Shown here in pieces: positions 17,181 through 25,705 of a DNA stretch of 64,000 nucleotides (position 1 is its first letter; each line of letters starts with the position of its first letter). Source of the stretch: Sphingobacterium siyangense (GTDB lineage: Bacteria; Bacteroidota; Bacteroidia; Sphingobacteriales; Sphingobacteriaceae); assembly GCF_007830445.1 (NCBI RefSeq), contig NZ_VLKR01000013.1:1-64000 (forward strand), given 5' to 3'. Under the pieces are notes generated by a model. It searched no databases and was not told the origin of the DNA. It worked only from the letters and a program-made list of their open reading frames with translations. The position numbers and the translations under genes were made by a program.

Positions 17181-17219
17181 AAAAAGACTGCCCCGAGCAT
17201 CGCGAGGGAGTGTCTTTTT
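17181..17219. terminator. Terminator-like hairpin with A and T tracts on both sides
   Basis: AAAAAGAC (17181-17188) pairs with GTCTTTTT (17212-17219) around a GC-rich inner part that can partly pair. No intact gene lies upstream on either strand, so it probably belonged to a lost gene or mobile element. Confidence 0.5.
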
Positions 17220-17239
17220 GTCGCCGATTTTCTGGATCA

Positions 17240-17336
17240 GGCGATTTTTATTCAACGGTGTGCCAGGCAGAGATTCATGATCTTTCTAAAATTCTTGATG
17301 TATTTAGCAGTGGTTACGGCAGAGCAATTTGCCGTA
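17240..17336 (-). pseudogene. Ghost of a tyrosine-recombinase (phage integrase) SAM-like domain
   Basis: On the minus strand, 17311-17252 translates to TAKYIKNFRKIMNLCLAHR followed by TGA and then IK. This closely matches the N-terminal DNA-binding domain of Bacteroidota tyrosine integrases (NHNTAVKYIKN-KK...A...GWI-NPF), with the expected Trp codon TGG changed to TGA. One base shift upstream gives the expected RNH before it. A frameshift plus a stop mark it as dead. It lies about 240 bp from tRNA-Glu, a common integration site. The match is by eye over about 20 residues, so it needs a translated search. Confidence 0.5.
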
Positions 17337-17544
17337 GATTGCAAGTAAAATTCCTAGCCCACTATAAAGGCATGATCAACATGCCTGATATGCCGTAAAA
17401 TGAAGTCAAGATGTCCAATATATGGATTTGATTACCAGAGTGCTTATTGATTCCAGTCAGTAATTATCTTCTAAAAAGTTACTCACCGAATTACTCACTT
17501 TTTTTATGAGAATAATTGAATATTTTGGTACTCTTATAAACTAT

Positions 17545-17571
17545 AAAACCTGCAAAATATTTGCAGGTTTT
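17545..17571 (-). terminator. Terminator of tRNA-Glu
   Basis: A 12-bp perfect stem, 17545-17556 with 17560-17571, has A/T tracts on both sides and lies 10 nt past the 3' end of the tRNA gene. Confidence 0.8.
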
Positions 17572-17580
17572 TATCTTTTG

Positions 17581-17652
17581 TAGCCCGTAGGGGAATCGAA
17601 CCCCTGTTTCAAGAATGAAAATCTTGCGTCCTAACCCCTAGACGAACGGGCC
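17581..17652 (-). tRNA. tRNA-Glu (anticodon TTC)
   Basis: A 72-nt cloverleaf on the minus strand. The acceptor stem GGCCCGT pairs with ACGGGCT (first pair G-U), with discriminator A. The anticodon arm CAAGA-TTTTCAT-TCTTG presents TTC, which reads GAA/GAG. The T arm AGGGG-TTCGATT-CCCCT is canonical. CCA is not encoded. It has its own promoter (17693-17723) and terminator (17545-17571), and lies downstream of purD on the same strand. Confidence 0.95.
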
Positions 17653-17692
17653 TTTTAATGCAACTCCAATAACATTGTTGTTTTTGGAGTTG

Positions 17693-17723
17693 CAAATATA
17701 GACCTTAAAATCAGTATTCCAAA
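17693..17723 (-). promoter_or_regulatory. Promoter of tRNA-Glu
   Basis: TATATTTG (17700-17693) and TTTG (17723-17720), 19 bp apart, match the Bacteroidota consensus TTTG-N19-TAnnTTTG. Transcription would start near 17686. A 10-bp inverted repeat (17660-17669 with 17684-17693) begins within the -7 box and covers the leader. Confidence 0.7.
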
Positions 17724-17741
17724 AATAATTTTAAATATTTT

Positions 17742-19016
17742 TTAAATAAGGTCGAAACCGATATCTCTTCTGAAGTATTTACCTTCAAAATATATCCTTC
17801 CGGCATCTGCAGTTGCCTGCTGAAGGGCTTCGAACAGCGAATCTTGCAATGTGGTAACAGCAATTACACGTCCACCTGCAGTAACAATCTTACCATCTAC
17901 TTCTTTCGTACCTGCTTGAAATACGATGGATTCTTTGACATTTTCAATATTGGCGATCTCTTTTCCCGACTCATAATCTCCAGGATAACCTCCCGCAACC
18001 AACATGACAGTTACGGCAGTTTTAGGAGATACCGTATAGGAACGTTGCTCCAGATTACCCTGTGCAACACCTTCCAGCAAATCTAACAGATCCGATTCAA
18101 TACGCGGCAATACAGATTCAGTCTCTGGATCTCCCATACGAACATTATACTCGATGACATAAGGCTCTCCTTCCACATTCATCAAACCGATGAAAATAAA
18201 TCCTTTATATGGAATGCCATCTTTTTTAAGTCCTTCAACTGTCGGCCGAATAATACGCTCTTCTACTTTATTCAAAAATGTCTCATCTGCAAAAGGAACC
18301 GGAGATATCGATCCCATGCCCCCCGTGTTTAGGCCTGTATCCCCCTCTCCAATACGTTTGTAATCTTTTGCAGAAGGAAGCACTTTATATGAATTCCCAT
18401 CTGTCAAAACAAAAACAGACAATTCAATTCCTTTTAAGAATTCTTCAACAACCACAACTCGGCTAGCTTCTCCAAACTTTGAATCTGCGATCATCGCCTT
18501 TAACTCTGCTTTAGCATCTTCCAGCGTCTCACAGATCAACACTCCTTTGCCTGCAGCTAAACCATCGGCCTTAAGCACAATCGGCAATTTTTGCGTTTCA
18601 AGGTAAGCCAATCCATCTTCCAACGATGTTGCATCAAACGATCTTGAAGCAGCCGTAGGTACGCCATGGCGATCCATAAATTGCTTTGAAAAATCTTTTG
18701 AGCCCTCCAATTGAGCCCCCTCCTGTTGCGGCCCTATTACCGGGATATCTTTTAAATCTTCCCGATTTAAAAAATAATCATGAATACCTTTTACCAAAGG
18801 CTCTTCGGGACCGACGAGCACCATTTGCACGTTATTCTCCAAAACGAAGGAAGCAATAGCAGCAAAGTCAGTAACTTTAATATTTACATTCTGACCATAC
18901 GCACCTGTTCCAGCATTTCCTGGAGCAATAAACAATTGATCTAAACGTGGACTTTTCGACAACTTATAGGCGAAGGCAGATTCACGACCTCCTGAACCGA
19001 TTATTAGGATATTCAT
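17742..19016 (-). CDS. purD: Phosphoribosylamine-glycine ligase
   Basis: A 424-residue GAR synthetase, which joins glycine to 5-phosphoribosylamine with ATP in the second step of purine synthesis. The N-domain begins MNILIIGSGGRESAFAYKL. FIAPGNAGTG and GPEEPLVKGI follow. The ATP-grasp domain has KADGLAAGKGV, VVEEFLKGIELSVF, NTGGMGSISP and EYNVRMGDPE. Length is normal. A -7 box at 19021-19028 leaves only 4 nt before the ATG, suggesting a leaderless mRNA. The promoter of tRNA-Glu lies just past its stop. No other purine gene is in the window. Confidence 0.97.
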   Translation of the reverse strand: MNILIIGSGGRESAFAYKLSKSPRLDQLFIAPGNAGTGAYGQNVNIKVTDFAAIASFVLENNVQMVLVGPEEPLVKGIHDYFLNREDLKDIPVIGPQQEGAQLEGSKDFSKQFMDRHGVPTAASRSFDATSLEDGLAYLETQKLPIVLKADGLAAGKGVLICETLEDAKAELKAMIADSKFGEASRVVVVEEFLKGIELSVFVLTDGNSYKVLPSAKDYKRIGEGDTGLNTGGMGSISPVPFADETFLNKVEERIIRPTVEGLKKDGIPYKGFIFIGLMNVEGEPYVIEYNVRMGDPETESVLPRIESDLLDLLEGVAQGNLEQRSYTVSPKTAVTVMLVAGGYPGDYESGKEIANIENVKESIVFQAGTKEVDGKIVTAGGRVIAVTTLQDSLFEALQQATADAGRIYFEGKYFRRDIGFDLI

Positions 19017-19020
19017 AACA

Positions 19021-19028
19021 CAAAGATA
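19021..19028 (-). promoter_or_regulatory. -7 box of purD, 4 nt from the start codon
   Basis: TATCTTTG on the minus strand matches TAnnTTTG and is separated from the purD ATG by only TGTT, predicting leaderless transcription. Confidence 0.6.
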
Positions 19029-19140
19029 TTTTTTTTATGCTAATTTTAAGGTATCAGATCGTTTAAAATGAGACTAATATTTTGATTTATAAATTGATTA
19101 AAGGAAAAATATTTTCTAATTTTCATAAAACATTAGTCAT

Positions 19141-21813
19141 ATGTACGCTAAATTACTGCTGTTAGTAAACTGCCTGTTATTCGCTTTGCTGGCGTCGGCC
19201 CAGATCGATCAGACCTTGCAGAAACTGGATACTTACCATGAACGGCACATCAAGGAAAAGATTTATCTCCATTTGGACAAAAATGATTATTCGGCTGGCG
19301 AAACTATGTGGTTTAAACTTTACTGTACCACCGCCCCTTTTAATTATTTGAGCAACATCAGTAAAATTGCTAATGTAGAATTGATTTCTCCCACCAATAA
19401 GATCATTAAGAGTATCAAAATTCCTATTACACTCGGTCTAAGTATAGGCGACTTCAATCTGCCGGACACTTTGGAAGAAGGCTCCTACCGCGTTAGATCA
19501 TTTACCCGATGGATGCAAAATGACTCTGTAGCCAATTTCTATGAACGCGTCGTCCCCATTACAAATGGTCGATCTGATCATATCATAACGAAAAGTGAAC
19601 TGGTCAAAAACGGAACAGAAAACATGTTCCAGATTAATCTGAAAACCATTCAGGGAGCCCCGCTGATTAATAACAACATCAGTTATACCCTACAACCGAA
19701 CAACAATAAAGAGAAATCCGGCCGACTGAAATCAAACGATAATGGAACAATAGCGCTGGAATTGAAAGATGATTTTAAAGGCGGGACACTGTCTTTACAA
19801 TTTCTTTCGCTGGATAAAAGACGTATTCTAAAAAGTTTTGTCATCCCGGATCCAAACAACCAAAATAGCATCCAAATTTTCCCCGAAAGTGGCGAACTAG
19901 TCAACAACATATTATCCAAAACTGGGTTCAAAATCCTTAGCCCTAATGGTTTAGGAAAAAAAGCAAAAATAAAAGTTGTGGAGGAAAATCAAACAACAGT
20001 TGCCGATTTTGAAACCAATGCACTGGGAATGGGAAGTATCCCGCTCGTCTTACAGACAGGAAAAAAATACGTCGCTACAGCACTTTTCGAAGATGGATCG
20101 TCAACAAGTGCGTCATTACCGCCTGTACAGAATTCCGGATATGTTCTAACCGTAAATTCGGTACTAAAAGATAAGATTGCAGCACAACTTTCCGCTACTG
20201 CAGACTTGGTTAATGGCAAAGATATTTATCTAATAGCCCAATACAATGGCCTTGTACTTCATGCCGCCAAGCAGAAACTAAACGGAGCGGAGATCCTATT
20301 CAATATCCCCAAAAAAAACCTGCCATCCGGAGTTTTACAGTTGTCTATCTTAACAGACCAAATGATTCCTATTGTGGAAAGACTGGTGTTTAACTACAAT
20401 ACGACATCGACTTTACTTCCTGTCTCCGTAGAACTCAACAAGCTTAGCTTCACAACACGCGATAAAGTGATCGCGGATCTTTCGGTTAAGTATGAAGATA
20501 GTGACACCACGAGGTTTGCCGCGCTTTCTGCATCAGTGGTAAACCTCAGTAAGGTTGATTCTACGACAGACCGCTATTATTCATCTATTGTCTCGGAGCT
20601 TCTATTGAAATCTGATCTTCGTGGCTTTATTGAACGTCCCAATTACTACTTTGCGGATTTAACGAACATCAAACTGACAGAACTGGACAATCTCATGTTG
20701 ATCCAAGGTTGGCGCAAGTTGGACTGGAAGAATTACATAAGTACATCAACAACTTCGCTCCTTCCTGAAAAAGGACTTACCATCGCTGGGACCATCAAGA
20801 AAACGGCCCGCAAGGCTGTGGTTCCAAATGCTAAAGTAACCTTAATACCGACGAGCAATATGTTGCTGAGTGTAGATACGCTGACAGACAATAATGGCCG
20901 ATTTTCATTTGACGAACTTTTATTTGCAGACAGCGTCAAGTTTATTGTGACAGGTGATGGCCCTAAAGAGAAAAAAAGAGTTGATATTGTTATCGACAAC
21001 CCGCTTACCCCTCCTCTAAATCCGAGTAAAGATCAACCCTTGTTGGTCAACGACATCAATACCACGCTGCTTACACAACTGAAAAATAGCCAACAATTCC
21101 TTGGCGAATTGGAAGCGGCGGGCATAATCCAAAAGAGCATTCGGTTGGAAGAGGTACAGGTCAATAGAGTACGAACAAATAAAGCTGACAAGAACTCCAG
21201 AAACCTCAATGGGCCAGGAAATGCCGATCAAGTGATCTCTGCAGACGAATTATCTGGCTGTGCTACATTTGCTCAATGCCTCAATGGACGGCTAAATGGT
21301 GTTATTTTTCGAAATGGAATCCCTTACAGCACAAGATCGATGAATAGTCCGATGCAAGTTGTTCTCGATGGAATGTATATTGAACCCGAGCAAATAGATA
21401 TGATCAATACTGCGGACATTGCGAGTGTTGAAGTCTTGCGTAGCATTGGAAACACGGCAATTTATGGCATGTATGGAGGCAGTGGTGTTATTGTGATTAC
21501 CAGTAAATCCGGAGATGCAATTGCTTCATCTTATACACCCACAGGAATTCTAACGATCACGCCAAAAGGGCTATATGTACCCCGAACCTTTTTCAAGCCC
21601 CAATATGATGCAACAATCCAACATAAGCTTACACGCGATCTACGGACAACAATCGCATGGGAACCAAATCTGATTACGCAGAAAGAAGGAAAAACACATT
21701 TCGATTTCTTTACTTCTGACGAACCTGGGACTTACAAACTAACCGTTGAGGGAATAAGCATGGATGGAAAAATTGCTCATCTGGAGTATCTAATAGAGGT
21801 AAAACCACAATAG
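19141..21813 (+). CDS. Secreted MG2-type protein with a C-terminal TonB plug domain but no barrel
   Basis: An 890-residue exported protein (signal peptide about 1-20, MYAKLLLLVN...LLASA). Near 40-130 is a macroglobulin-like domain: KIYLHLDKNDYSAGETMWFK is the typical MG2 opening of such Bacteroidota proteins. A carboxypeptidase-regulatory-like insert is near 545-610 (LTIAGTIKKTARKAVV...). At about 685-790 a TonB plug-like domain shows ISADELSGC, QVVLDGMYIEPE, DIASVEVLRSIGNTAIYG and GGSGVIVITSK. The last 100 residues form another Ig-like module (WEPNL...GTYKLTVEG). There is no 22-strand barrel. The role is unknown; periplasmic substrate handover or scaffolding is speculation. It lies 36 bp before the crotonase gene. 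Confidence 0.8.
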   Translation: MYAKLLLLVNCLLFALLASAQIDQTLQKLDTYHERHIKEKIYLHLDKNDYSAGETMWFKLYCTTAPFNYLSNISKIANVELISPTNKIIKSIKIPITLGLSIGDFNLPDTLEEGSYRVRSFTRWMQNDSVANFYERVVPITNGRSDHIITKSELVKNGTENMFQINLKTIQGAPLINNNISYTLQPNNNKEKSGRLKSNDNGTIALELKDDFKGGTLSLQFLSLDKRRILKSFVIPDPNNQNSIQIFPESGELVNNILSKTGFKILSPNGLGKKAKIKVVEENQTTVADFETNALGMGSIPLVLQTGKKYVATALFEDGSSTSASLPPVQNSGYVLTVNSVLKDKIAAQLSATADLVNGKDIYLIAQYNGLVLHAAKQKLNGAEILFNIPKKNLPSGVLQLSILTDQMIPIVERLVFNYNTTSTLLPVSVELNKLSFTTRDKVIADLSVKYEDSDTTRFAALSASVVNLSKVDSTTDRYYSSIVSELLLKSDLRGFIERPNYYFADLTNIKLTELDNLMLIQGWRKLDWKNYISTSTTSLLPEKGLTIAGTIKKTARKAVVPNAKVTLIPTSNMLLSVDTLTDNNGRFSFDELLFADSVKFIVTGDGPKEKKRVDIVIDNPLTPPLNPSKDQPLLVNDINTTLLTQLKNSQQFLGELEAAGIIQKSIRLEEVQVNRVRTNKADKNSRNLNGPGNADQVISADELSGCATFAQCLNGRLNGVIFRNGIPYSTRSMNSPMQVVLDGMYIEPEQIDMINTADIASVEVLRSIGNTAIYGMYGGSGVIVITSKSGDAIASSYTPTGILTITPKGLYVPRTFFKPQYDATIQHKLTRDLRTTIAWEPNLITQKEGKTHFDFFTSDEPGTYKLTVEGISMDGKIAHLEYLIEVKPQ

Positions 21814-21830
21814 CAGCGCAAACAAATCGT

Positions 21831-21838
21831 TATATTTA
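21831..21838 (+). promoter_or_regulatory. Possible -7 box before the crotonase gene
   Basis: TATATTTA differs from TAnnTTTG only at the last base and lies 11 nt before the crotonase ATG. It may give that gene its own promoter instead of read-through. Confidence 0.35.
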
Positions 21839-21849
21839 AAAACAAGGTT

Positions 21850-22614
21850 ATGCAACATATTAAAACCAAAATAGAAGATCATATTTTAAGTATTTTCCTC
21901 GACAGGGGGAAGTCAAATGCCATCGACACTCAGCTATTGAAGGAACTGATAGACACCTTGGAATCTTCCCAGCAAAATGAAGCCATTTATGGTGCAATAT
22001 TGATTGGCAAGGAAAACTTCTTTAGCGCAGGACTCGATCTAATTACCTTATTCCAATACGATGAAGAACAGATTCAGGAATTCTGGAATTTATTCTTGGA
22101 GGCGACATCGCTACTGGCCGCTTTTCCAAAGCCGCTCGTCGCTGCAATATCTGGTCATAGCCCAGCTGGGGGCTGCGTACTGGCACTCTGCTGCGATTAT
22201 CGCATTATGGCCGAAGGGAATTTTGTGATTGGCCTTAATGAAATTCCAGTCGGACTCATCGTCCCTGAAAGTATATTTCAGCTTTATGCATTTTGGATCG
22301 GAAAACGGAATGCTTATCAGAATTTGCTCGAAGGTAAATTGCTCTCTCCTGTAGATGCAAAAACACAGGGGCTTATCGATGACATTGTTCCCGCTAATAT
22401 ACTCTTCAATACCGCAACAAAAAAGATAAAACAGATCACGCAGTTCAACCAAAAGACCTGGCAGACATCCAAATTGAACTTCCGAAAGGAAATAATCCTT
22501 AAATTGCGCGAGAATAGAGAAGAGACAATCCAGCGCATCCTCGAACAATGGTGGCTTCCGTCAACGCGCTCTATTCTAAAGTCAATTATTGAAAACTTGA
22601 CTTCAAAGAAGTAA
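21850..22614 (+). CDS. Enoyl-CoA hydratase/isomerase family protein (crotonase)
   Basis: A 254-residue crotonase-fold protein. It shows AILIGKENFFSAGLDL (oxyanion-hole strand and A-G-D motif) and AAISGHSPAGGCVLALCCDYRIM (second oxyanion-hole Gly in the AGG segment). The usual catalytic Glu of hydratases, in the GLNEIPVGLIVPES region, has its family position filled by NEIPVGL. The enzyme would act on acyl-CoA as a hydratase or a double-bond isomerase in fatty-acid turnover. Substrate cannot be assigned. It lies 17 bp before the lipoprotein gene, and no other beta-oxidation gene is nearby. Confidence 0.82.
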   Translation: MQHIKTKIEDHILSIFLDRGKSNAIDTQLLKELIDTLESSQQNEAIYGAILIGKENFFSAGLDLITLFQYDEEQIQEFWNLFLEATSLLAAFPKPLVAAISGHSPAGGCVLALCCDYRIMAEGNFVIGLNEIPVGLIVPESIFQLYAFWIGKRNAYQNLLEGKLLSPVDAKTQGLIDDIVPANILFNTATKKIKQITQFNQKTWQTSKLNFRKEIILKLRENREETIQRILEQWWLPSTRSILKSIIENLTSKK

Positions 22615-22631
22615 TATTAAACAAAATCATC

Positions 22632-23315
22632 ATGAGAAATCTCTTTTTCTTTATTCTTATTTGTCTCACTGCAAGCACAATCTCCTGCAGAAATAGTAAA
22701 AAAGAAGATAAGGCTGTAAAAATCGTACAGGATTCAATTCCTGTGGATACCCTACAAAAACCTGACACGACTGAAAAGGAAGTAAAGAAAGAGAACTCCG
22801 AAACGCTGGAGGAGGTACTGGAGAAACTTGCCAAGGCATATTCAGAACAGGACAGTAAAACAATAAATTCCTATATACATCCCAAATTAGGAATCTACAT
22901 TATTTATCGTCCAGGCGCACTAGACTCTTATGTACACCAAAACAGTTTTAATTTTTCTAAGCCTGTACCAGAGTACCATTCTTATGAAAAGTTAACATAC
23001 AAGGGTCCATTGAAGTCCGGAAAACTACCTATTTTTGATTGTGGTACGATGAAGTGGGATAAAGCCGGATTCTATTACGATAGAAAATCCCGCCCCAATG
23101 AATTATCTCAAACGGCAAAGTTCATGAATGAAATTCTTGACGCCAAAATTAGTAATACTGAATTACAGCGACTAAGAAATATAGAATTCAAAAGTTATAG
23201 AGCCATTATGACCTCCAATGAACATGAAGAACCCTTTGTTTTTCATGTGACAAAAGAGGGAGAAAAATGGTATATTACAGCCATAGACCGCGCTTATGCC
23301 GGATGTGACGCATAA
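22632..23315 (+). CDS. Conserved lipoprotein of unknown function
   Basis: A 227-residue predicted lipoprotein. The signal sequence ends in TASTISC, so Cys19 would be lipidated. A charged, Pro/Glu/Lys-rich linker (about 20-60) leads to a compact C-terminal domain with AYSEQDSKTINSYIHPKLGIYIIYRPG, which resembles the SnoaL/NTF2-like pattern of small Bacteroidota lipoproteins without matching a named family I know. The final part, FHVTKEGEKWYITAIDR, looks like the closing strands of such a fold. It sits between the crotonase (17 bp) and the phosphosugar mutase (32 bp) on the same strand. The neighbours do not explain its job. Confidence 0.65.
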   Translation: MRNLFFFILICLTASTISCRNSKKEDKAVKIVQDSIPVDTLQKPDTTEKEVKKENSETLEEVLEKLAKAYSEQDSKTINSYIHPKLGIYIIYRPGALDSYVHQNSFNFSKPVPEYHSYEKLTYKGPLKSGKLPIFDCGTMKWDKAGFYYDRKSRPNELSQTAKFMNEILDAKISNTELQRLRNIEFKSYRAIMTSNEHEEPFVFHVTKEGEKWYITAIDRAYAGCDA

Positions 23316-23347
23316 TATGTTGTACATTTTAACCAAACTTAACGATA

Positions 23348-25084
23348 ATGAAAAATTTAGATAAAGACATACAAAGGAAAATCGAAGATTGGTTAACCCC
23401 AAGTTATGATGAAGGAACTCGAAAGGCAGTTCAGGATTTAATTGACAATAATGAAGAGACAGAACTTACGGATTCTTTTTACAGGGATCTTGAGTTTGGA
23501 ACCGGTGGCTTAAGGGGCATTATGGGTGTGGGCTCCAATCGTATGAATAAGTATACGATCGGCAAAGCCACGCAAGGATTAGCCAACTATTTAAAGAAAC
23601 AATTCCCAGATCAGGAGATTAAAGTAGCGGTATCTTATGATAGCCGCAACAATTCGCAGGCATTTGGCCAGCTGGTTGCCAACGTTTTTGCCGCCAACGG
23701 CATCAAGGTACATCTGTTCACCGAATTGCGCCCGACCCCAATGTTGTCGTTTGCCATTCGTCATTTCGGCTGTCAGAGCGGTGTTATGCTAACGGCTTCA
23801 CACAACCCAAAGGAGTACAATGGTTATAAGGCTTACTGGAACGATGGCTGCCAGCTGACTGCACCTCATGATAAAAATGTAATCGACGAAGTAAACGCAA
23901 TCAGTTCAGTGAGCGCTATTGAATTTGACGGGAATACGCAAAACATCATTCCTGTTGGGGAAGAAATCGATCAGCGCTATATCAATGCCAATAAAACATT
24001 AAGTATTCATCCGGAAGCGGTACTGGCTCAAAAAAACTTGAAAATTGTTTTTTCGCCGATACATGGTACCGGAATTACCATTGTTCCTAAAATGCTAGAA
24101 GCCTGGGGATTTGAAAATGTTTCAGTCGTTGCTGAACAGGCCACGCCCGATGGCAACTTTCCAACGGTAATCTATCCAAACCCCGAAGAGGAAGATGCAA
24201 TGGCCTTAGCAAAGAAAAAAGGGGAAGAAATTGATGCTGACCTTGTATTGGCAACAGATCCCGATGCTGATCGTGTCGGGATTGCCGTAAAAAATAATAA
24301 GGGACAATTTCAACTGCTCAATGGTAATCAGATCGGCAGTTTATTGATATACTATGTCCTCAGTGCAAAAAGTGAACTAAAACAACTCGGATCGAATCCA
24401 TATATTGTAAAAACTATCGTAACTAGTAATTTACAATCCGATATTGCAGATCACTATGGTGTAAAACATTATGAAACACTTACAGGCTTCAAATATATTG
24501 GTGAATTGATTACCAACCTAGGTGATTCAGCACAATATCTTGCAGGCGGAGAGGAGAGTTATGGCTATCTAGTAGGCGATCTAGTGCGTGACAAGGACGC
24601 TCCAAACGCTTGTGCTTTCCTAGCCGAAATGACCGCCTATTTCAAAACAAAAAGAAAAACAGTTTACGAAGTTCTATTAGATATCTACAAAGAATTTGGC
24701 TGTTATCAAGAAAAGCTCATTTCCCTAACTAAAAAAGGAAAGGCTGGTGCCGAAGAAATTCAAGCCATGATGAATGGCTTACGTCATAATCTACCAACCA
24801 CACTCGGTGGAATAAAAGTCAAAGAAATCAGGGACTATCAGCTTTCCCAAATCACAGATATGAGTACAGGGGAGAGAAGAGCGATCTCATTGCCTAAATC
24901 TGATGTATTGCAATTTATAACAGTAGATGGCGATGTGATTTCTGCCAGACCATCGGGAACTGAACCCAAGATTAAATTTTACTGTTCTGTAAAAGAAAGC
25001 TTGAAAGATACTGCTGATTATTTCGATGTACAAACTATTTTGGAAGAAAAGGTTGACCGCATGATGAAAGATATTGTAAGCTAA
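23348..25084 (+). CDS. Phosphosugar mutase (phosphoglucomutase/phosphomannomutase family)
   Basis: A 578-residue alpha-D-phosphohexomutase, which moves phosphate between C1 and C6 of glucose or mannose for polysaccharide precursor synthesis. Visible are GTGGLRGIMGVG (51-62), the phosphoserine loop TASHNPKEYNGYKAYW with catalytic Ser151, the Mg-binding loop TDPDADRVG (303-311), the sugar-specificity segment GGEESYGY and the phosphate-binding loop RPSGTEPKIK near the C-terminus. The length fits the long PgcA/PGM2 type, not the short AlgC type. Its stop overlaps the ATG of the NUDIX gene by 1 nt (TAATG), so the two are translationally coupled. Confidence 0.9.
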   Translation: MKNLDKDIQRKIEDWLTPSYDEGTRKAVQDLIDNNEETELTDSFYRDLEFGTGGLRGIMGVGSNRMNKYTIGKATQGLANYLKKQFPDQEIKVAVSYDSRNNSQAFGQLVANVFAANGIKVHLFTELRPTPMLSFAIRHFGCQSGVMLTASHNPKEYNGYKAYWNDGCQLTAPHDKNVIDEVNAISSVSAIEFDGNTQNIIPVGEEIDQRYINANKTLSIHPEAVLAQKNLKIVFSPIHGTGITIVPKMLEAWGFENVSVVAEQATPDGNFPTVIYPNPEEEDAMALAKKKGEEIDADLVLATDPDADRVGIAVKNNKGQFQLLNGNQIGSLLIYYVLSAKSELKQLGSNPYIVKTIVTSNLQSDIADHYGVKHYETLTGFKYIGELITNLGDSAQYLAGGEESYGYLVGDLVRDKDAPNACAFLAEMTAYFKTKRKTVYEVLLDIYKEFGCYQEKLISLTKKGKAGAEEIQAMMNGLRHNLPTTLGGIKVKEIRDYQLSQITDMSTGERRAISLPKSDVLQFITVDGDVISARPSGTEPKIKFYCSVKESLKDTADYFDVQTILEEKVDRMMKDIVS

Positions 25085-25626
25085 TGGAAAAGTGGAAACT
25101 ATTATCCTCTGAATATATCTGTAAAGAGCCTTGGGCTACACTGCGCAGAGATACCTGTGAGCTTCCGGATGGACGGATCAATGACCATTATTACGTACTG
25201 GAGTATCCAGATTGGGTAAATATGATTGGAATTACTGAGCAGAACGAACTTCTGGTCATTAAGCAATACCGCCATGGAGCGGGCATTATTTCATTGGAGA
25301 TTCCCGCAGGGACAACAGAAGCAGGAGAAGATCCTAAACATGCTGCTGTGCGTGAAATGCTTGAAGAAACAGGCTATCAATTTGATCAGATTGAAGAAAT
25401 CGCCACGCTTTATGCCAACCCGGCGACAAGTGGCAATATTACCTATACCTATCTGATGACGGGGGGTAAAAAAGTTCAGGAACAGGCATTAGATGAACAT
25501 GAAGAAATCGATGTTTATCGTATACCGCTTGAAGAAGCAAAAAGCATGTTGCTGGACAACAAATTCAGTCAGGCACTACATGCTAGTGCGCTATTCTATG
25601 CTTTCAACAAATTAGGCTTGTTATAA
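25084..25626 (+). CDS. NUDIX hydrolase, ADP-ribose pyrophosphatase type
   Basis: A 180-residue NUDIX protein. The Nudix box is complete: G-x5-E-x7-REMLEETGY, beginning at GTTEAGEDP. The box is preceded by IKQYRHGAGIISLEIPAG, the pattern of ADP-sugar pyrophosphatases (NudF type). After the box, LYANPATSGNITYTYLM supports the same subgroup, which splits ADP-ribose or nucleotide sugars. Coupling with a phosphosugar mutase (1-nt overlap) makes a sugar-nucleotide role plausible. The stop codon lies in the loop of a terminator hairpin. Confidence 0.88.
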   Translation: MEKWKLLSSEYICKEPWATLRRDTCELPDGRINDHYYVLEYPDWVNMIGITEQNELLVIKQYRHGAGIISLEIPAGTTEAGEDPKHAAVREMLEETGYQFDQIEEIATLYANPATSGNITYTYLMTGGKKVQEQALDEHEEIDVYRIPLEEAKSMLLDNKFSQALHASALFYAFNKLGLL

Positions 25627-25640
25627 AACAAGCCTAATTT
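25609..25640 (+). terminator. Terminator overlapping the NUDIX stop codon
   Basis: A 14-bp perfect stem, 25609-25622 with 25627-25640, has a 4-nt loop containing most of the stop codon and a T-rich tail. The last codons of the gene are part of the terminator. Confidence 0.85.
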
Positions 25641-25693
25641 TATTCTGTTTTTTTCATTCATACTTTTAATTTTCACTAGCTTGCTGATTTTTG

Positions 25694-25701
25694 TACCTTT
25701 G
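25694..25701 (+). promoter_or_regulatory. -7 box directly before the start codon of the 437-aa gene
   Basis: TACCTTTG matches TAnnTTTG and ends 4 nt before the ATG at 25706, predicting a leaderless transcript and excluding the upstream TTG at 25691 as start. Confidence 0.6.
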
Positions 25702-25705
25702 CATC

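Larger units (their letters stand above)
16924..17544. other. Gene-poor decayed strip upstream of tRNA-Glu
   Basis: About 620 bp without an intact gene. Short open frames exist on both strands (16899-17105 minus, 16972-17175 plus, 17144-17398 plus), but none looks like a known protein. The strip holds a terminator-like hairpin (17181-17219), a probable integrase ghost (17240-17336), a 7-bp inverted repeat (17315-17321 with 17330-17336) and a second hairpin (17368-17374 with 17380-17386). It looks like the leftovers of an element once inserted at the tRNA gene. Confidence 0.5.

Noticed and set aside
17144..17398. 84-codon plus-strand open frame
   Set aside because: Lies antisense to the integrase ghost and crosses the orphan hairpin; no homology seen.
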